64,000 nt of DNA from Noviherbaspirillum sp. L7-7A (GCF_019052805.1 NZ_JAHQRJ010000003.1:310001-374000), one strand, 5' to 3'; shown: positions 44,868-54,247, counted from the stretch's first letter. Program-made: numbers and translations. The notes: a model not told the origin generated them from the letters alone.

Positions 44868-45566
44868 ATGAAAATTGCCATCCTCGATTTAGATATTGCC
44901 CAAGCAAAGTCTATGTGCGAGATTCTCACGCGGGGGCGTTACCAGTGCCACGCATTTACGAGCCTGCCGGAGTTTTTAAAGCAGTTCTTTATCGATGCCT
45001 ATCATCTATTGGTCGTGAGCCTGCACAATGCCGAGGACAAACGCAGAATCGTGCAAGAGGTCCGAACAAAGATTGCCGCGCCACTCCCTATCCTCGGTAT
45101 TACCGGCACTCATGATGAAGACCAGATCCTTGGCATGCTGGCCGCCGGCGCTGACGATTACTTGTTGCGACCTTTGCGGCGCGGGGAACTGGCCACACGA
45201 GTATCGGTACTGCTCCGTCAGGCCTATCCAGCTCAGATAGAGGGAGAAAAGCACACCTTCGGCTCGTACGCCTTTGAATCCCGCTTCGACCGCGTCACCA
45301 TCTCAGGTAAGCCCGTAGAGATGACGAAAAAGGAGTTTGAACTGGCGCTGCTCTTTTTCCGTAGCCTTGGCCAGCCGATTTCGCGCAGCACGATCATTGA
45401 TTCAGTCTGGAAGGGCATATCGCCAGAACTGTCCCGCACCGTCGACACGCATATATCGCGCGTTCGCGCCAAGCTCAAGCTGAACCCGGAGCACGGTTAC
45501 CGTCTGTCGCCCGTCTACGGTTTTGGATACCGTTTGGACGAGTTGAAGGGGCGTGATGCGCCCTGA
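44868..45566 (+). CDS. Atypical OmpR-family response regulator lacking the phosphoacceptor Asp
   Basis: 232 aa from ATG 44868 (MKIAILDLD). The receiver domain covers residues 1-120 and the winged-helix DNA-binding domain about 130-225 (EMTKKEFELALLFFRSLGQP, SRTVDTHISRVRAKLKL, GYRLSPVYGFGYRLDEL). The usual phosphorylated Asp position in YHLLVVSLHN is Ser51, and the conserved Lys near the end of the receiver is Arg (DDYLLRPLRRG). Only the acidic pocket Asp7/Asp9 is kept. It cannot be phosphorylated in the standard way and may act constitutively or by another signal. No kinase gene is adjacent. Confidence 0.85.
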   Translation: MKIAILDLDIAQAKSMCEILTRGRYQCHAFTSLPEFLKQFFIDAYHLLVVSLHNAEDKRRIVQEVRTKIAAPLPILGITGTHDEDQILGMLAAGADDYLLRPLRRGELATRVSVLLRQAYPAQIEGEKHTFGSYAFESRFDRVTISGKPVEMTKKEFELALLFFRSLGQPISRSTIIDSVWKGISPELSRTVDTHISRVRAKLKLNPEHGYRLSPVYGFGYRLDELKGRDAP

Positions 45567-45710
45567 GTTTGCCTGGGCCTGATGTGGCAGAAACACCTGC
45601 CGTTCCTATTCGTTTTAGTGATAACGGGTAATACGAACCACAATTGGAAAGGTGCCGTGTCGAGGCCTATATTGGTCTCATCGAAACGTTTTTACCTAAA
45701 GGGAAAAACC

Positions 45711-45914
45711 ATGAGCACCGCCGTATTGACCTCCTCCAGCGTCTCCGTTCCTTCGTTCTCCGGTACGAAAGCAGCAGCCAAGCTGGGTCTGTCTCTGCGC
45801 GACTGGCTGGGCGTAATCGGCAATGCCCTGGCAATGGCCAAGGCTGTGCCTGCAACTGGCCGCGTCAGTGCCAAGCAAATGGCCCGTGTCCGTGTAATGG
45901 CTGAATTCATATAA
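45711..45914 (+). CDS. Small basic hypothetical protein, 67 aa
   Basis: ATG preceded by AAAGGG. The N-terminus is Ser/Thr/Val-rich, then an amphipathic segment (LGLSLRDWLGVIGNALAMAK) and a basic end. It has its own terminator 45 bases downstream, so it is probably a highly expressed monocistronic gene. No known function; similar short proteins occur in related bacteria by my recollection, which is not proof. Confidence 0.6.
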   Translation: MSTAVLTSSSVSVPSFSGTKAAAKLGLSLRDWLGVIGNALAMAKAVPATGRVSAKQMARVRVMAEFI

Positions 45915-45958
45915 GTCAACACCGCTGCGCCGGGAGGCGCTTTCAGTGTGAAAATCAG

Positions 45959-45990
45959 AACGCCAGCTTGTCGCTGGCGTTTTTGTTTTT
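45959..45990 (+). terminator. Rho-independent terminator after the 67-aa gene
   Basis: Stem AACGCCAGC, loop TTGTC, GCTGGCGTT, then TTTTGTTTTT. Confidence 0.85.
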
Positions 45991-46102
45991 GGGTCAGCCG
46001 ATCTCTACATTTGGCTCTAACACGTTAGGTGCGATGGCGTGAACCATCTTGGATTTGACTTGCCAGATATAGCGAAACCATCCATTTTTAGGAAATGAAC
46101 AG

Positions 46103-46765
46103 ATGCAAAATGCTTTCTTGGACCAGCCGATATTGAGCAGCGCTGAAATTGCCGCCTTCTTGCGTAAAAGCGGGCTGGATTTCGACCTGTGGCCGCAATC
46201 GGTCTTGCCCGAGGAAATGCTAAAAGCGCTCGACGCCGGCACGGACGAGGATATAGAAATGCTGACCGCCCACAGCGCCACCACTTCGCCATCGTCTGAC
46301 GAACACCGTGCCAAGCTTGGCCAGTACCGCGCCGAACTGATTGCGGAAAACCATGCGGCGCGGGCGGTTTTAAGAACGTCGTGGGGCCTGCTGGTGGGCG
46401 AAAAGGTTGCTGCAGACATGGCGCCGGACTTGCCGTTTTCCCGGTACAGCGTCGAGGTGCAGTGTGACAAGGGCTGGAACAACCCTAACCTTGGTACTTA
46501 CTGCGACGCCTGCATGGAAATGCTCGATGACAGTCTGCAGGCATTCCTGAAGCAGAACCGGTCCGTGGATATTGAGATGGGCGACGCGGACGTCGACGGC
46601 ATACTGGAGTTATCAGTTTTTGTTACCCCGACGGATGACAAAAACGCGGAACAAGTCGCTGTTGATGGGCTGGCACGCTACCTCATTCAGATTCTCGAGG
46701 ACGGAACGCTGGACCGGATCATTACGGCCGGCGGCCCCGCTACACGCGGCTCAGTGCAATCCTGA
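46103..46765 (+). CDS. Hypothetical protein, 220 aa
   Basis: AGGAA lies 8 bases before the ATG. Acidic soluble protein with an N-terminal helix pair (SSAEIAAFLRKSGLDFDL), a central Cys pair (GTYCDACMEMLDDSLQAFLK) and an acidic beta-rich end (ILELSVFVTPTDDKNAEQ). No domain recognised. The neighbour after it is a PEP-CTERM protein, with no evident link. Confidence 0.6.
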   Translation: MQNAFLDQPILSSAEIAAFLRKSGLDFDLWPQSVLPEEMLKALDAGTDEDIEMLTAHSATTSPSSDEHRAKLGQYRAELIAENHAARAVLRTSWGLLVGEKVAADMAPDLPFSRYSVEVQCDKGWNNPNLGTYCDACMEMLDDSLQAFLKQNRSVDIEMGDADVDGILELSVFVTPTDDKNAEQVAVDGLARYLIQILEDGTLDRIITAGGPATRGSVQS

Positions 46766-46959
46766 TGCCCTCGCTGAGATTGCCCTTCCCCAGCTTCACG
46801 GCGCGCGCCACGCTGGCGGCATCGAGATAGACATTTTTGCGCCCGCCTCTGTCAAGTTCTGCAGGGCGGCCGACCTGGCCAGTACCAGCCGGCCAGGGTA
46901 TCTGGTCTAAAGCCTCATGCCAGTTGTTCTCGCCACCCTCTGGCGCGTCGAATTGGTGG

Positions 46960-47553
46960 ATGGCTAGGAAATCACGCTCTAGACGTTTGCTGATGTTTTT
47001 CGGTTTATTCGCGACCGCTGGCGCCAGCCAGGCGCTCACCTACACTGCTCAGTTAAGCTGTCCGAATGAAAGCCCGCCGGTGGCATCGCCAGGCACTGGG
47101 TTTGCCATTGTCGACTTTGATGCGACCGCCCACACCTCGCGGGTCAATGAAACGTTTTCCGGACTGCTAGGAAATACGACTGCATCGCACATTCACTGTT
47201 GTCTAGCAACGCCTTGTACGGGTAACGCCGGTGTTGCGACGCAGGTGCCCACCTTTGTTGGATTTCAGCTAGGTGTAACGGCCGGAGCGCATGACAATAC
47301 ATTCAACACATTAGTACCTGCAACCTGGAATCAGGCATTTATCACGGCCAATGGAGGTACTGCTGCTGGCGCAGAGGCCGCGTTAGCTGCTGGCTTGGGA
47401 GCTAGAACAGCTTATATTAATATTCATAAAAATCTATTTCCAGCCGGCGAGATTCGGGGTTTTCTGACCCAGGCGACGAGTGGCCAGGTCCCGGAACCGG
47501 GCAGCATGGCGTTGGTGGCGATTGCCTTTGGGGCGCTGGCAACCAGTCGTTGA
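46960..47553 (+). CDS. Exported CHRD-domain protein with PEP-CTERM sorting tail
   Basis: 197 aa from ATG 46960. Signal peptide RRLLMFFGLFATAGASQA, then a CHRD domain: YTAQLSCPNESPPVASPG, SHIHCCLATPCTGNAGVA and YINIHKNLFPAGEIRGFL, whose His residues are typical. The C-terminus QVPEPGSMALVAIAFGALAT plus SR is a PEP-CTERM signal, with Val-Pro-Glu-Pro, a hydrophobic helix and a basic end, that is processed by an exosortase. The protein is thus delivered to the cell surface or matrix. Exosortase genes are not in the window. Confidence 0.85.
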   Translation: MARKSRSRRLLMFFGLFATAGASQALTYTAQLSCPNESPPVASPGTGFAIVDFDATAHTSRVNETFSGLLGNTTASHIHCCLATPCTGNAGVATQVPTFVGFQLGVTAGAHDNTFNTLVPATWNQAFITANGGTAAGAEAALAAGLGARTAYINIHKNLFPAGEIRGFLTQATSGQVPEPGSMALVAIAFGALATSR

Positions 47554-47924
47554 AAGAAGTATTCCTAAGCCTTCGTAAGTAAATGTGCTACTCACATGCA
47601 TTGGGTGAGGCCGAACAGGAGAATGGTTCGCGCCACGATGAACCATCTCCAAGTGGAAAGGCCAATGCCATAGATGGCCGCACATGTTTTGCCAAGCCCC
47701 ATTTAAGGATAGTAACGGTGTGAAGGTCATGGCGATAGATTTGCCCTTGAATTAGGGCTGTTGCCATCCTTGCTGATGCAATATGCTGGATGGCGGGTCA
47801 ATCCGTTGCCTGTATCTGGCGGCGCGTTAAAAATAACAGGTTGTGGGGAACGCCCTATCTTGTCAGTGCGTCATGGTTGCCTGTGCAATCGGTAGAATCA
47901 AGTATCGGTCCTGTTTTACTGGGC

Positions 47925-47984
47925 GGCCTCGGTCAGGAAGCACAACACTAATCTTGCAAGGTGTTGTACCTCCTACCTGAGGCC
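47925..47984. repeat. Imperfect 60-base inverted repeat
   Basis: GGCCTC...AGGA...CACAACAC pairs with GTGTTGT..TCCT...GAGGCC around a 12-base loop, with mismatches. It lies in a 514-base gene-free stretch between convergent genes. It could be a bidirectional terminator, an IS end or a REP-like element; there is no T-run. Confidence 0.5.
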
Positions 47985-48067
47985 GTCCCGGTACATTTGC
48001 CTACAAGACCGGCCGACTCTCGGAAAAAACACACAAAGAGAGGTAGGCAAATGACTTTCTTTTGCGG

Positions 48068-49003
48068 CTATTGCGCCGCCCGTGGCTGCAGCCGGTCGGC
48101 TGACGCGACCGGAAAGGGAAATCCGAGAACGGTAGATTCGCTGCGAACCTGATTTTGCGCCTGGCATTTATGCGTGCAGGCGGTTGCAGGCGGAGCGACC
48201 TCGGTGGCATCCTGGCCCATTACCTGTCCCATCCGGCCGCCGCTGGCAACCCACCACTGCGACACGCCGCCACAATGCAGCACTTTCGCATAGGTTCCGG
48301 TGCGCGTAAGGATATTGTTGGTGCAGAGTGGCTCGGCGACGCGGTCGGCGAATTGCGGGCTGTCCCGTCCGACAAACTTCCGCGAGTAATCGTTACCGAA
48401 GTTGATTCGCGGGCCTACCTTGATATAAGTTTCCTTATAAGGAACCAGATCGCCTTCGCGGTCGCGGAAATTGCGGTTGTCAAAGTAGAAGGCGCTTTGC
48501 GCTAGCACGTGCGTAAACATGGTCTTCGTTTCATCCGCACGCGCCACTTCCATCTGGAACAAGCCGCCATTGGCGCAATCCTTCGCCTGAATGCGCATGG
48601 TGACGCCCGGCCCAGAGCGGGTAAGCACAATGTCGGCCGAGCTGCTGAGCGAAACCGAGACGTCCTCTGTCAGTACGAGCCCACGATGGTCCGGCATCTT
48701 ACTCTCGAAGACCTGGGTCGCCACGCCGCCGGTGATATCCAGCGCATTAGACGCGCCGGTCAGGATGTAATTGCGTATGCCAAACGTGGGCCCATCGACA
48801 TCGAACTGCACATACTTGCCCTGCACGCGAAACACAGTGCCAACCAGGTTTGCCGACACCGTCGCACTTTGCGATCCGCTCTTCCCCAATACTTGGAAGC
48901 CGCCGCCTTCACACCCGCTGGAGTCCGCAGCAAAACTAGTTTGGGCCAGGGTGGTCATGACCAGCGCGGCTGCGCCTATAAGACTGCCTAATTTCATATT
49001 CAT
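48068..49003 (-). CDS. Secreted hypothetical protein, about 311 aa
   Basis: Start ATG at 49003 or 48997, inside an open frame reaching 49084; the signal peptide (SLIGAAALVMTTLAQTSFA, then ADS) begins there. The mature part is beta-rich (ATVSANLVGTVFRVQGKYVQ, VFESKMPDHRGLVLTEDVSV) with scattered Cys residues. Late motifs CTNNILTRTGTYAKVLHCGG and ATACTHKCQAQNQ suggest disulfides. Function unknown. Confidence 0.7.
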   Translation of the reverse strand: MNMKLGSLIGAAALVMTTLAQTSFAADSSGCEGGGFQVLGKSGSQSATVSANLVGTVFRVQGKYVQFDVDGPTFGIRNYILTGASNALDITGGVATQVFESKMPDHRGLVLTEDVSVSLSSSADIVLTRSGPGVTMRIQAKDCANGGLFQMEVARADETKTMFTHVLAQSAFYFDNRNFRDREGDLVPYKETYIKVGPRINFGNDYSRKFVGRDSPQFADRVAEPLCTNNILTRTGTYAKVLHCGGVSQWWVASGGRMGQVMGQDATEVAPPATACTHKCQAQNQVRSESTVLGFPFPVASADRLQPRAAQ

Positions 49004-49229
49004 CTTTGTTAATCCCGATTGGTTATCATCCGCCGAGCGCCGTGCCTGCTTAGCGACACATTTGCCGGAAAGAACTATATTCAATAGGAAACATAAGTGC
49101 CACGGCTGATGGGTGGGACTTTGTTCCGTCTTTAGGCTCGAGTTCTTCAGACTTTAGTCGGATACCCGCGTGAATATTGAGATAGAAGGCTTGCCGGTGG
49201 TACCCTGCAGAAACAAAACAGGAGGAACA

Positions 49230-50627
49230 GTGTTTAGATTCAAACAGGCGAGCCTTTCGCAACAGTTCTTGCTACTGTGCTTTCCCATCCTGCTCGGCGG
49301 CATGGTCATCATCGGCTCGCTGATTGGCCAGCAAGTAGAAGAAAGCGTCGTTCACCGGATGGGCGGCGTCACCGGCATGTATGTCGACAGCATGATCGCC
49401 CCTCACGTGCAAAGCCTGATCACCTCGTCCACTTTGCCGCCCACCAACCGTAAGGCGCTCGACGAACTGCTCAACAAGACATCGCTGGGCCAACGCATTG
49501 TCGCCTTCAAGATTTGGCGCCCGGACGGCACTATCCTCTACAGCGCGGACGCGTCAATGATCGGCAAGCAATTTCCGATTGAGGAAGGGTTGAGCGAGGC
49601 GCTGGCTGGCAATGTCCATGCGGAGATCAGCCCCCTTGCCTTTGCGGAAAATGCCAGTGAGGCTGCGCGATTTGCGCGGCTGGTCGAAACCTATACCCCT
49701 ATCCATGCGCTAGGCAAGGGAACGGTGATCGCTGCCGCCGAGTTTTATCAGCCAGTCGACGAGGTAATGCACGAGTCCTTTATCGCCAAGCGCCAGAGCT
49801 GGCTGGTGGTCGCCCCAGTGATCGCAATCATGTACATGCTGCTGTTCCTGCTCGTTCGCCGCGGTAGCCATACAATCGAACAACAGCAGGCTGATTTAAA
49901 TGACAAGGTAAAGCAGCTAACCGACCTCGCCGCCCAGAACGAGCTGCTGCACAAGCGCGTATGGCGTGCGGCAGCCGGCGCCACCGAACTCAACGAGAGC
50001 TACCTTAAGCGCATCTCGGCCGATTTGCATGACGGCCCCGGTCAGGATCTTAGCTTTGCCCTGATGCGGTTTGGGTCGATCGCCGAAGAGCGCAGCCGCT
50101 GCAGTTGCGCTGCCACTGGTCAATCGCGTGCCGTGGACACCCAGTCAATCAATGCGGCGATCGACTCGGCGCTGAAGGATTTGCGCGCGATCTGCGCCGG
50201 CTTGCGCTTGCCAGAGATCAGCGCGCTGAGCATTATCGACATCGCCAAGCGCGCGATCGGCGATTACGAAGGCAAAACCGGCATCGAGGTCGCGCTTGAC
50301 GCCGATAATGTACAACGGGCAGCGCCGGTACCCGTACGAATTGCGCTCTTCCGCATCCTGCAGGAGGCGCTCGCCAACGGGTACCGGCATGCCGCAGGCA
50401 AAGGGCAACGAGTCAGGATTTCCCAGGAGGCCGAGCGAGTGCTGATCGAGGTCAGTGATGACGGCCCAGGGTTCGATTCTGCTGCCGCAGCATATAAGGG
50501 GCGGCTCGGCTTGATCGGCATGCGGGATCGGGTGGAAATGCTTGGTGGGTCGTTCGACCTACAGAGTGGACTCAATCGAGGCACCGCTGTCCGGGTCAGC
50601 CTACCCCTTACCGTACCGGAGGTTTAA
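49230..50627 (+). CDS. NarL-type sensor histidine kinase, membrane-bound
   Basis: 465 aa from GTG 49230, which has AGGAGG six bases upstream; an earlier in-frame start has none. Two transmembrane helices (about residues 13-34 and 192-212) flank a periplasmic sensor of about 155 residues with no named domain. HisKA_3 dimerisation motif LKRISADLHDGPGQDLSFAL carries the phosphorylated His. The HATPase_c domain shows EALANGYRHA, EVSDDGPGFD and GRLGLIGMRDRV. The cognate regulator gene starts two bases after the stop. Confidence 0.9.
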   Translation: MFRFKQASLSQQFLLLCFPILLGGMVIIGSLIGQQVEESVVHRMGGVTGMYVDSMIAPHVQSLITSSTLPPTNRKALDELLNKTSLGQRIVAFKIWRPDGTILYSADASMIGKQFPIEEGLSEALAGNVHAEISPLAFAENASEAARFARLVETYTPIHALGKGTVIAAAEFYQPVDEVMHESFIAKRQSWLVVAPVIAIMYMLLFLLVRRGSHTIEQQQADLNDKVKQLTDLAAQNELLHKRVWRAAAGATELNESYLKRISADLHDGPGQDLSFALMRFGSIAEERSRCSCAATGQSRAVDTQSINAAIDSALKDLRAICAGLRLPEISALSIIDIAKRAIGDYEGKTGIEVALDADNVQRAAPVPVRIALFRILQEALANGYRHAAGKGQRVRISQEAERVLIEVSDDGPGFDSAAAAYKGRLGLIGMRDRVEMLGGSFDLQSGLNRGTAVRVSLPLTVPEV

Positions 50628-50628
50628 C

Positions 50629-51276
50629 ATGAATGAAAAGTTACGTGTACTGGTGGTTGATGACCATCCCTTGTTCAGGCAGGGCGTTGTGAGCTCCTTA
50701 AACGCAGAACCCGACATGGCTGTCATCGGTGAAACGGCATCGGGAGAACAGGCATTGGCCATGGCACAGGACATGCTGCCGGACGTCATGCTGCTCGACA
50801 TTAGCCTGCCCGGCTGGGATGGCTTGATGACGGCGGAAAAAGTCACCGCCGCTTGCCCGGCGACGGTGGTTCTCATGCTGACGATGTGGGATGACAAGGA
50901 CAAGCTCCTTGCCGCCCTGAAGGCCGGCGCGCGCGGCTATGTACTCAAGGGCACATCCGCCAGCGAGCTAGCCCAAATCGTTCGCAATGCCGCCAACGGC
51001 GAGGTCTATGTCTCTCCATCCCTGGCAGCCGACATGCTGGTGTCCCTGACAAGCGAAAAGCCCAGTGACCCGCTGCAGGAACTAACGGTGCGCGAGCGCC
51101 AGATTTTGACTGGCATCAGCGCCGGTCAGACCAACCGCGAAATCGCCGAGACGCTGTTCTTGTCAGAAAAGACGATCAAGCATTATGTCTCGAATATCTT
51201 TCAGAAACTTCAAGTGCGAAGCCGGGTGGAAGCAGCCCTGTTTGCTGCGCAACATAAAGGATTGGGCAATCGCTAA
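50629..51276 (+). CDS. NarL/FixJ-family response regulator
   Basis: 215 aa; GGAGG overlaps the kinase stop and sets ATG 50629. Receiver domain with DDH acidic pocket (VLVVDDHPLFRQG), phosphoacceptor in DVMLLDISLPGWDG and conserved Lys in GYVLKGTS. LuxR-type HTH LTVRERQILTGISAGQTNRE and SEKTIKHYVSNIFQKLQV. It is phosphorylated by the adjacent kinase and activates unknown targets. Confidence 0.92.
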   Translation: MNEKLRVLVVDDHPLFRQGVVSSLNAEPDMAVIGETASGEQALAMAQDMLPDVMLLDISLPGWDGLMTAEKVTAACPATVVLMLTMWDDKDKLLAALKAGARGYVLKGTSASELAQIVRNAANGEVYVSPSLAADMLVSLTSEKPSDPLQELTVRERQILTGISAGQTNREIAETLFLSEKTIKHYVSNIFQKLQVRSRVEAALFAAQHKGLGNR

Positions 51277-51352
51277 ATGAAACTCCATAGAGAGGTGGCC
51301 CCACTTATTGCCGGGTCAGCGGCAAGGCGTGGCTACGGTCAATCATTTCTTT

Positions 51353-51381
51353 GCGCTCACCAATCCCGCTTTGGTGAGCGC
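51353..51381 (+). terminator. Perfect 11-bp hairpin after the two-component pair
   Basis: GCGCTCACCAA, seven-base loop, TTGGTGAGCGC. It lies 77 bases after the regulator stop and just before the IS3 remnant. There is no T-run, so it may be a terminator of a non-standard kind or a protein site. Confidence 0.45.
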
Positions 51382-51386
51382 GCTCC

Positions 51387-51745
51387 CTAAAAATCGAATT
51401 CCAGCGCCTGCTGCCCTATCTTCGCATTCAGCACTTTCACGTCCGGCTCGTTCTCGTTGCTGTTAGCCGTGCTGTCGAATACGTCAGCAGCTCGCTCCAG
51501 CAGTCGCCGTTTCCATTCCGTCACCTGGGTCTGATGCACCTGGCAGTGCTCTACAAGTTCGGTGGGCGTCTTATCGCGACGCAGTGCTGCTACTGCCATC
51601 TTGGCCTTGAAGCTGCCTGAGTGATTCCGTCTTGTTCTCTTCGTCATGCTCTTGCTCCCGTATTCAGTCCCACGACTGAGATTGTGAAGCAAGGCCTCCA
51701 CTTATCCAACCGTCCGAATTTCCGGAGTCGCCTCTGCCATCGTAC
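51387..51745 (-). mobile_element. IS3-family remnant: left end plus truncated orfA
   Basis: OrfA-type protein from ATG 51647 (TKRTRRNHSGSFKAKMAVAA, then TPTELVEHCQVHQTQVTEWK), an HTH typical of IS3 orfA, stopping after KIGQQALEFDF. OrfB (DDE) is missing. The end sequence at 51,690-51,740 matches the remnant at 13,113-13,180, so the same IS type entered the region at least twice. Confidence 0.75.
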
Positions 51746-51959
51746 GGCGCCATGCCGCAATAGTCCGCGTGCTCAAGAGTGGATATGTTAAGCAATACCT
51801 TTAAAGCGGTGAATTTAACGTGTGCTCATAACAGGGATGTATTGTGCTTGAACGCTTACACGAATAGGCGTTTATGCGTAAATAATGGTAGTGTGACACC
51901 TGGCCTCGCCAGACAGGCGTAGCGCCCGCAAAAAACAAAACACAATCGAGGAGATCAGC

Positions 51960-52430
51960 ATGCGCTACAAAAAGACTTTGTTCATTGCCGCTATCGCCAT
52001 CGCATTCGGCGCTGGACTCGCAGCTTCGCCGCTGCTTCACGAAATAGTTCCAGCTGCGCATGCCCAAGGGAACGGGCTCGCCCCGCAAATGATCGACCTG
52101 CTTGCTTTGAAGCACGCCGACTTGCCTGAAACACCCAACCCCGAGATGCATAACCGGATGCTGGTCAACACGGACAATGCCACCGTCGCCCTTCAATCCG
52201 GGAATGTCGCCAAGCACCTTCACCCAAAAACTGACGAAATTCAGTATATCGTCGAGGGCAGCGGTGCAATGTGGCTGGGCAATGAAAGAAAGGAGTTCAA
52301 GCCTGGCACTTTGATCATCATCCCTAAGGGCACTGCGCATGGAGGCACTATCGTGGCAAACGGCCCGGTAAAGGCAATCGCCATCAAGATTCCGCCGCAG
52401 CCCAAAGACGATACGACCTTTCTGCAGTGA
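51960..52430 (+). CDS. Exported cupin-domain protein, 156 aa
   Basis: GAGGAG precedes the ATG. Signal peptide (TLFIAAIAIAFGAGLAAS up to PAAHA) and a single cupin domain with NVAKHLHPKTDEIQYIVEGS (His, His, Glu metal ligands) and PKGTAHGGTIV (fourth His). It would act in the periplasm; the substrate is unknown. It is flanked by IS debris on both sides. Confidence 0.82.
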   Translation: MRYKKTLFIAAIAIAFGAGLAASPLLHEIVPAAHAQGNGLAPQMIDLLALKHADLPETPNPEMHNRMLVNTDNATVALQSGNVAKHLHPKTDEIQYIVEGSGAMWLGNERKEFKPGTLIIIPKGTAHGGTIVANGPVKAIAIKIPPQPKDDTTFLQ

Positions 52431-52659
52431 TTCAGCCGGCCGGTATTGGCTTACTTTCGGGTCGGATCCAAGGATGATTATCGCGGCCGGATGCCGCCTT
52501 CGTCCAGCTTGCATGCCAAGCGTTTTCGAAAATTGGCGTAACGCCGACGAATGTGCCAATGGCAAGACCTGCAGCGCTTCGAAGCTCAATCCGCGCTGCA
52601 GGCATTCTTAAGAGCGTAATGAAAGCGCTTCCTAGTGTCCTGAATGAGAATTTGTTGAA

Positions 52660-52908
52660 TTATGTTTGGTTTTTGGTGTGAACCGTAAAATACTTCTCAA
52701 ATAGTCGTTCTGACTGGCGCAGGCCTTCTTCAGTAAGGACAACTGATTTCGCTTTGTTGACAGGGTCATCAATAAGGCCCCGCTCATGGAGCCTGTTCAG
52801 GGTGTCCCAATCAAAGCCTTTCCATGCCCGTTTGCGATCATGCAAAGTCAAGTAAAGAAGTGCCAGCACGGCGTCATCAATTGCATCGGTATTGATATTC
52901 ATGCTCAT
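52660..52908 (-). CDS. DUF6429-like small protein, 82 aa
   Basis: Conserved-looking small protein (DDAVLALLYLTLHDRKRAWK, GFDWDTLNRLHERGLIDDPV, SVVLTEEGLRQSERLFEKYF) that I match to the DUF6429 family from memory. Start ATG 52908 or 52902; the upstream frame to 52989 belongs to IS630 debris. It resembles a winged-helix fold. Function unknown; often found next to transposons. Confidence 0.75.
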   Translation of the reverse strand: MSMNINTDAIDDAVLALLYLTLHDRKRAWKGFDWDTLNRLHERGLIDDPVNKAKSVVLTEEGLRQSERLFEKYFTVHTKNQT

Positions 52909-52916
52909 AATAATTT

Positions 52917-53180
52917 TCAAGAAATATCTTGAATTCTGATGCAAAATCGTTTGAGGCTTGCGAGAACTTGGTCGGCTGATTTGCACCAAACAAAGAATCG
53001 AGGATTGACATTATAACCATCCAGATAGCGACGGATTGCGTCTTCAAGTTGGCGTGTCGGGCGGCCCAAGCCGCTGAAGGGGTCCTTGCGACGTTGGTAG
53101 AGATCGATTCCCTAATACTTACACAGACCATCTGGGCCCTTGTGATAGTAGCGGTAGTAATCCTGGTTATTGGCCTGTTT
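52917..53180 (-). pseudogene. IS630-family transposase C-terminal remnant
   Basis: Minus-strand frame reads LEDAIRRYLDGYNVNPRFFV, WCKSADQVLASLKRFCIRIQ and DIS, the known C-terminus of IS630-type transposases (AIxxYL...N..P..F.W.K.AD.IL..). An in-frame TAG near 53,112 and unrelated sequence before it show it is a fragment. Confidence 0.7.
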
Positions 53181-53513
53181 GGACTGGCTGGGCGCCTAGG
53201 GGCTCCATAGCATAAGACAGGTTCGTCTAAGCACTGCATCCGCCTTTGATCTTAACAATCTCAATACGCCGCTTGGTTCGGGAACAGCACGCCAAATGAC
53301 TGGAATCCATGTGACCGACCGGCCGCGCGACAACGCGGCGCTGCCGCTATTGGCCGCTGCTGTCTATACCGAGGAACACCGGCTACCGCAAGGAAGAGGA
53401 AGACTGCACTTATCACCTAATGCTCAAGCACAAGCGCGGCTAAAGCGAAGCCTGAGCGGGCAGCACCCGCTAGCGCGGTTCAGCGTAGTTTGCCGGCCGC
53501 AGCGCCCTTAAGC

Positions 53514-53747
53514 TCAAGCGCACAGGCTGCTCGGCACCAGCTGCTCGATCTTGGCAATGTCGATCGCGCTAACCGGCGGGCAGATGGTACTCGCCTGCGG
53601 CAAACACTCACCAGCAGCGCCACTTCGACAGCCAGTAGCAATGGCTGCCTGCGATATGGCGATACGCTGCTCGGCCTCGACTAAGGTGAAGTCGGCTTTG
53701 GGCGGATAAGGTAGGTTGATCGGGTTGTCTCGGACGGAACGACTCAT
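53514..53747 (-). CDS. Hypothetical small protein, 77 aa
   Basis: Start ATG with no strong ribosome site; DNPINLPYPPKADFTLVEAE then QRIAISQAAIATGC. It could be genuine but lies among IS fragments, and the antisense frame is also open. Low confidence. Confidence 0.3.
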   Translation of the reverse strand: MSRSVRDNPINLPYPPKADFTLVEAEQRIAISQAAIATGCRSGAAGECLPQASTICPPVSAIDIAKIEQLVPSSLCA

Positions 53748-53989
53748 AGAATACCTGTGCAGTGTAAGGAATAATCAATCGCTAAAACATTATAACGAGT
53801 AATTTCCATGATGCAACAACAGCCGGATCGCCAAAGCAATTTTTTAGAGGCTTTCAATGACTTGCGTGTCTTGGCAGATAAATGTGTCAATGCGAGGCTG
53901 CGGAAGGTGAATCTGTTACCGCGCGACCCGTCCAGTCTGCGTGGTCGTCAGCCTAGAATGGGCACGTACCAAAGGTCATGCTACCTTCG

Positions 53990-54247
53990 TGGATTGTTAG
54001 CAGTTCAGCGGCTTGCGCGTCATCGCCGTGCGCGCTTTTTGGTCTAGTAGCCGCCATACGCCATAGTGACTGCGAAGGCAGCAGCAAGATGTAGCAGATG
54101 CCGCAATTGGCGCACCGGTACAGGGTGTCCAGCAGATACGCGTTGAGACGATATGGCGCCGTGCCGCCACCATAGTAAATGCCATCTCCAGCACCCCGCC
54201 GTGTACCGGGCAGCGCCCTATCCTTCGTAAATGCTGAACGATGCCTT
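53990..54247 (-). pseudogene. Fragment of a zinc-ribbon-like gene cut by IS982
   Basis: Two overlapping minus frames give coherent pieces: QHLRRIGRCPVHGGVLEM, then in another frame GIYYGGGTAPYRLNAYLLDT and LYRCANCGICYILLLPSQ. The CPxH and CxxCG spacing suggests a zinc ribbon. The gene is interrupted by the IS982 insertion at 54252 and frameshifted. Confidence 0.3.
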
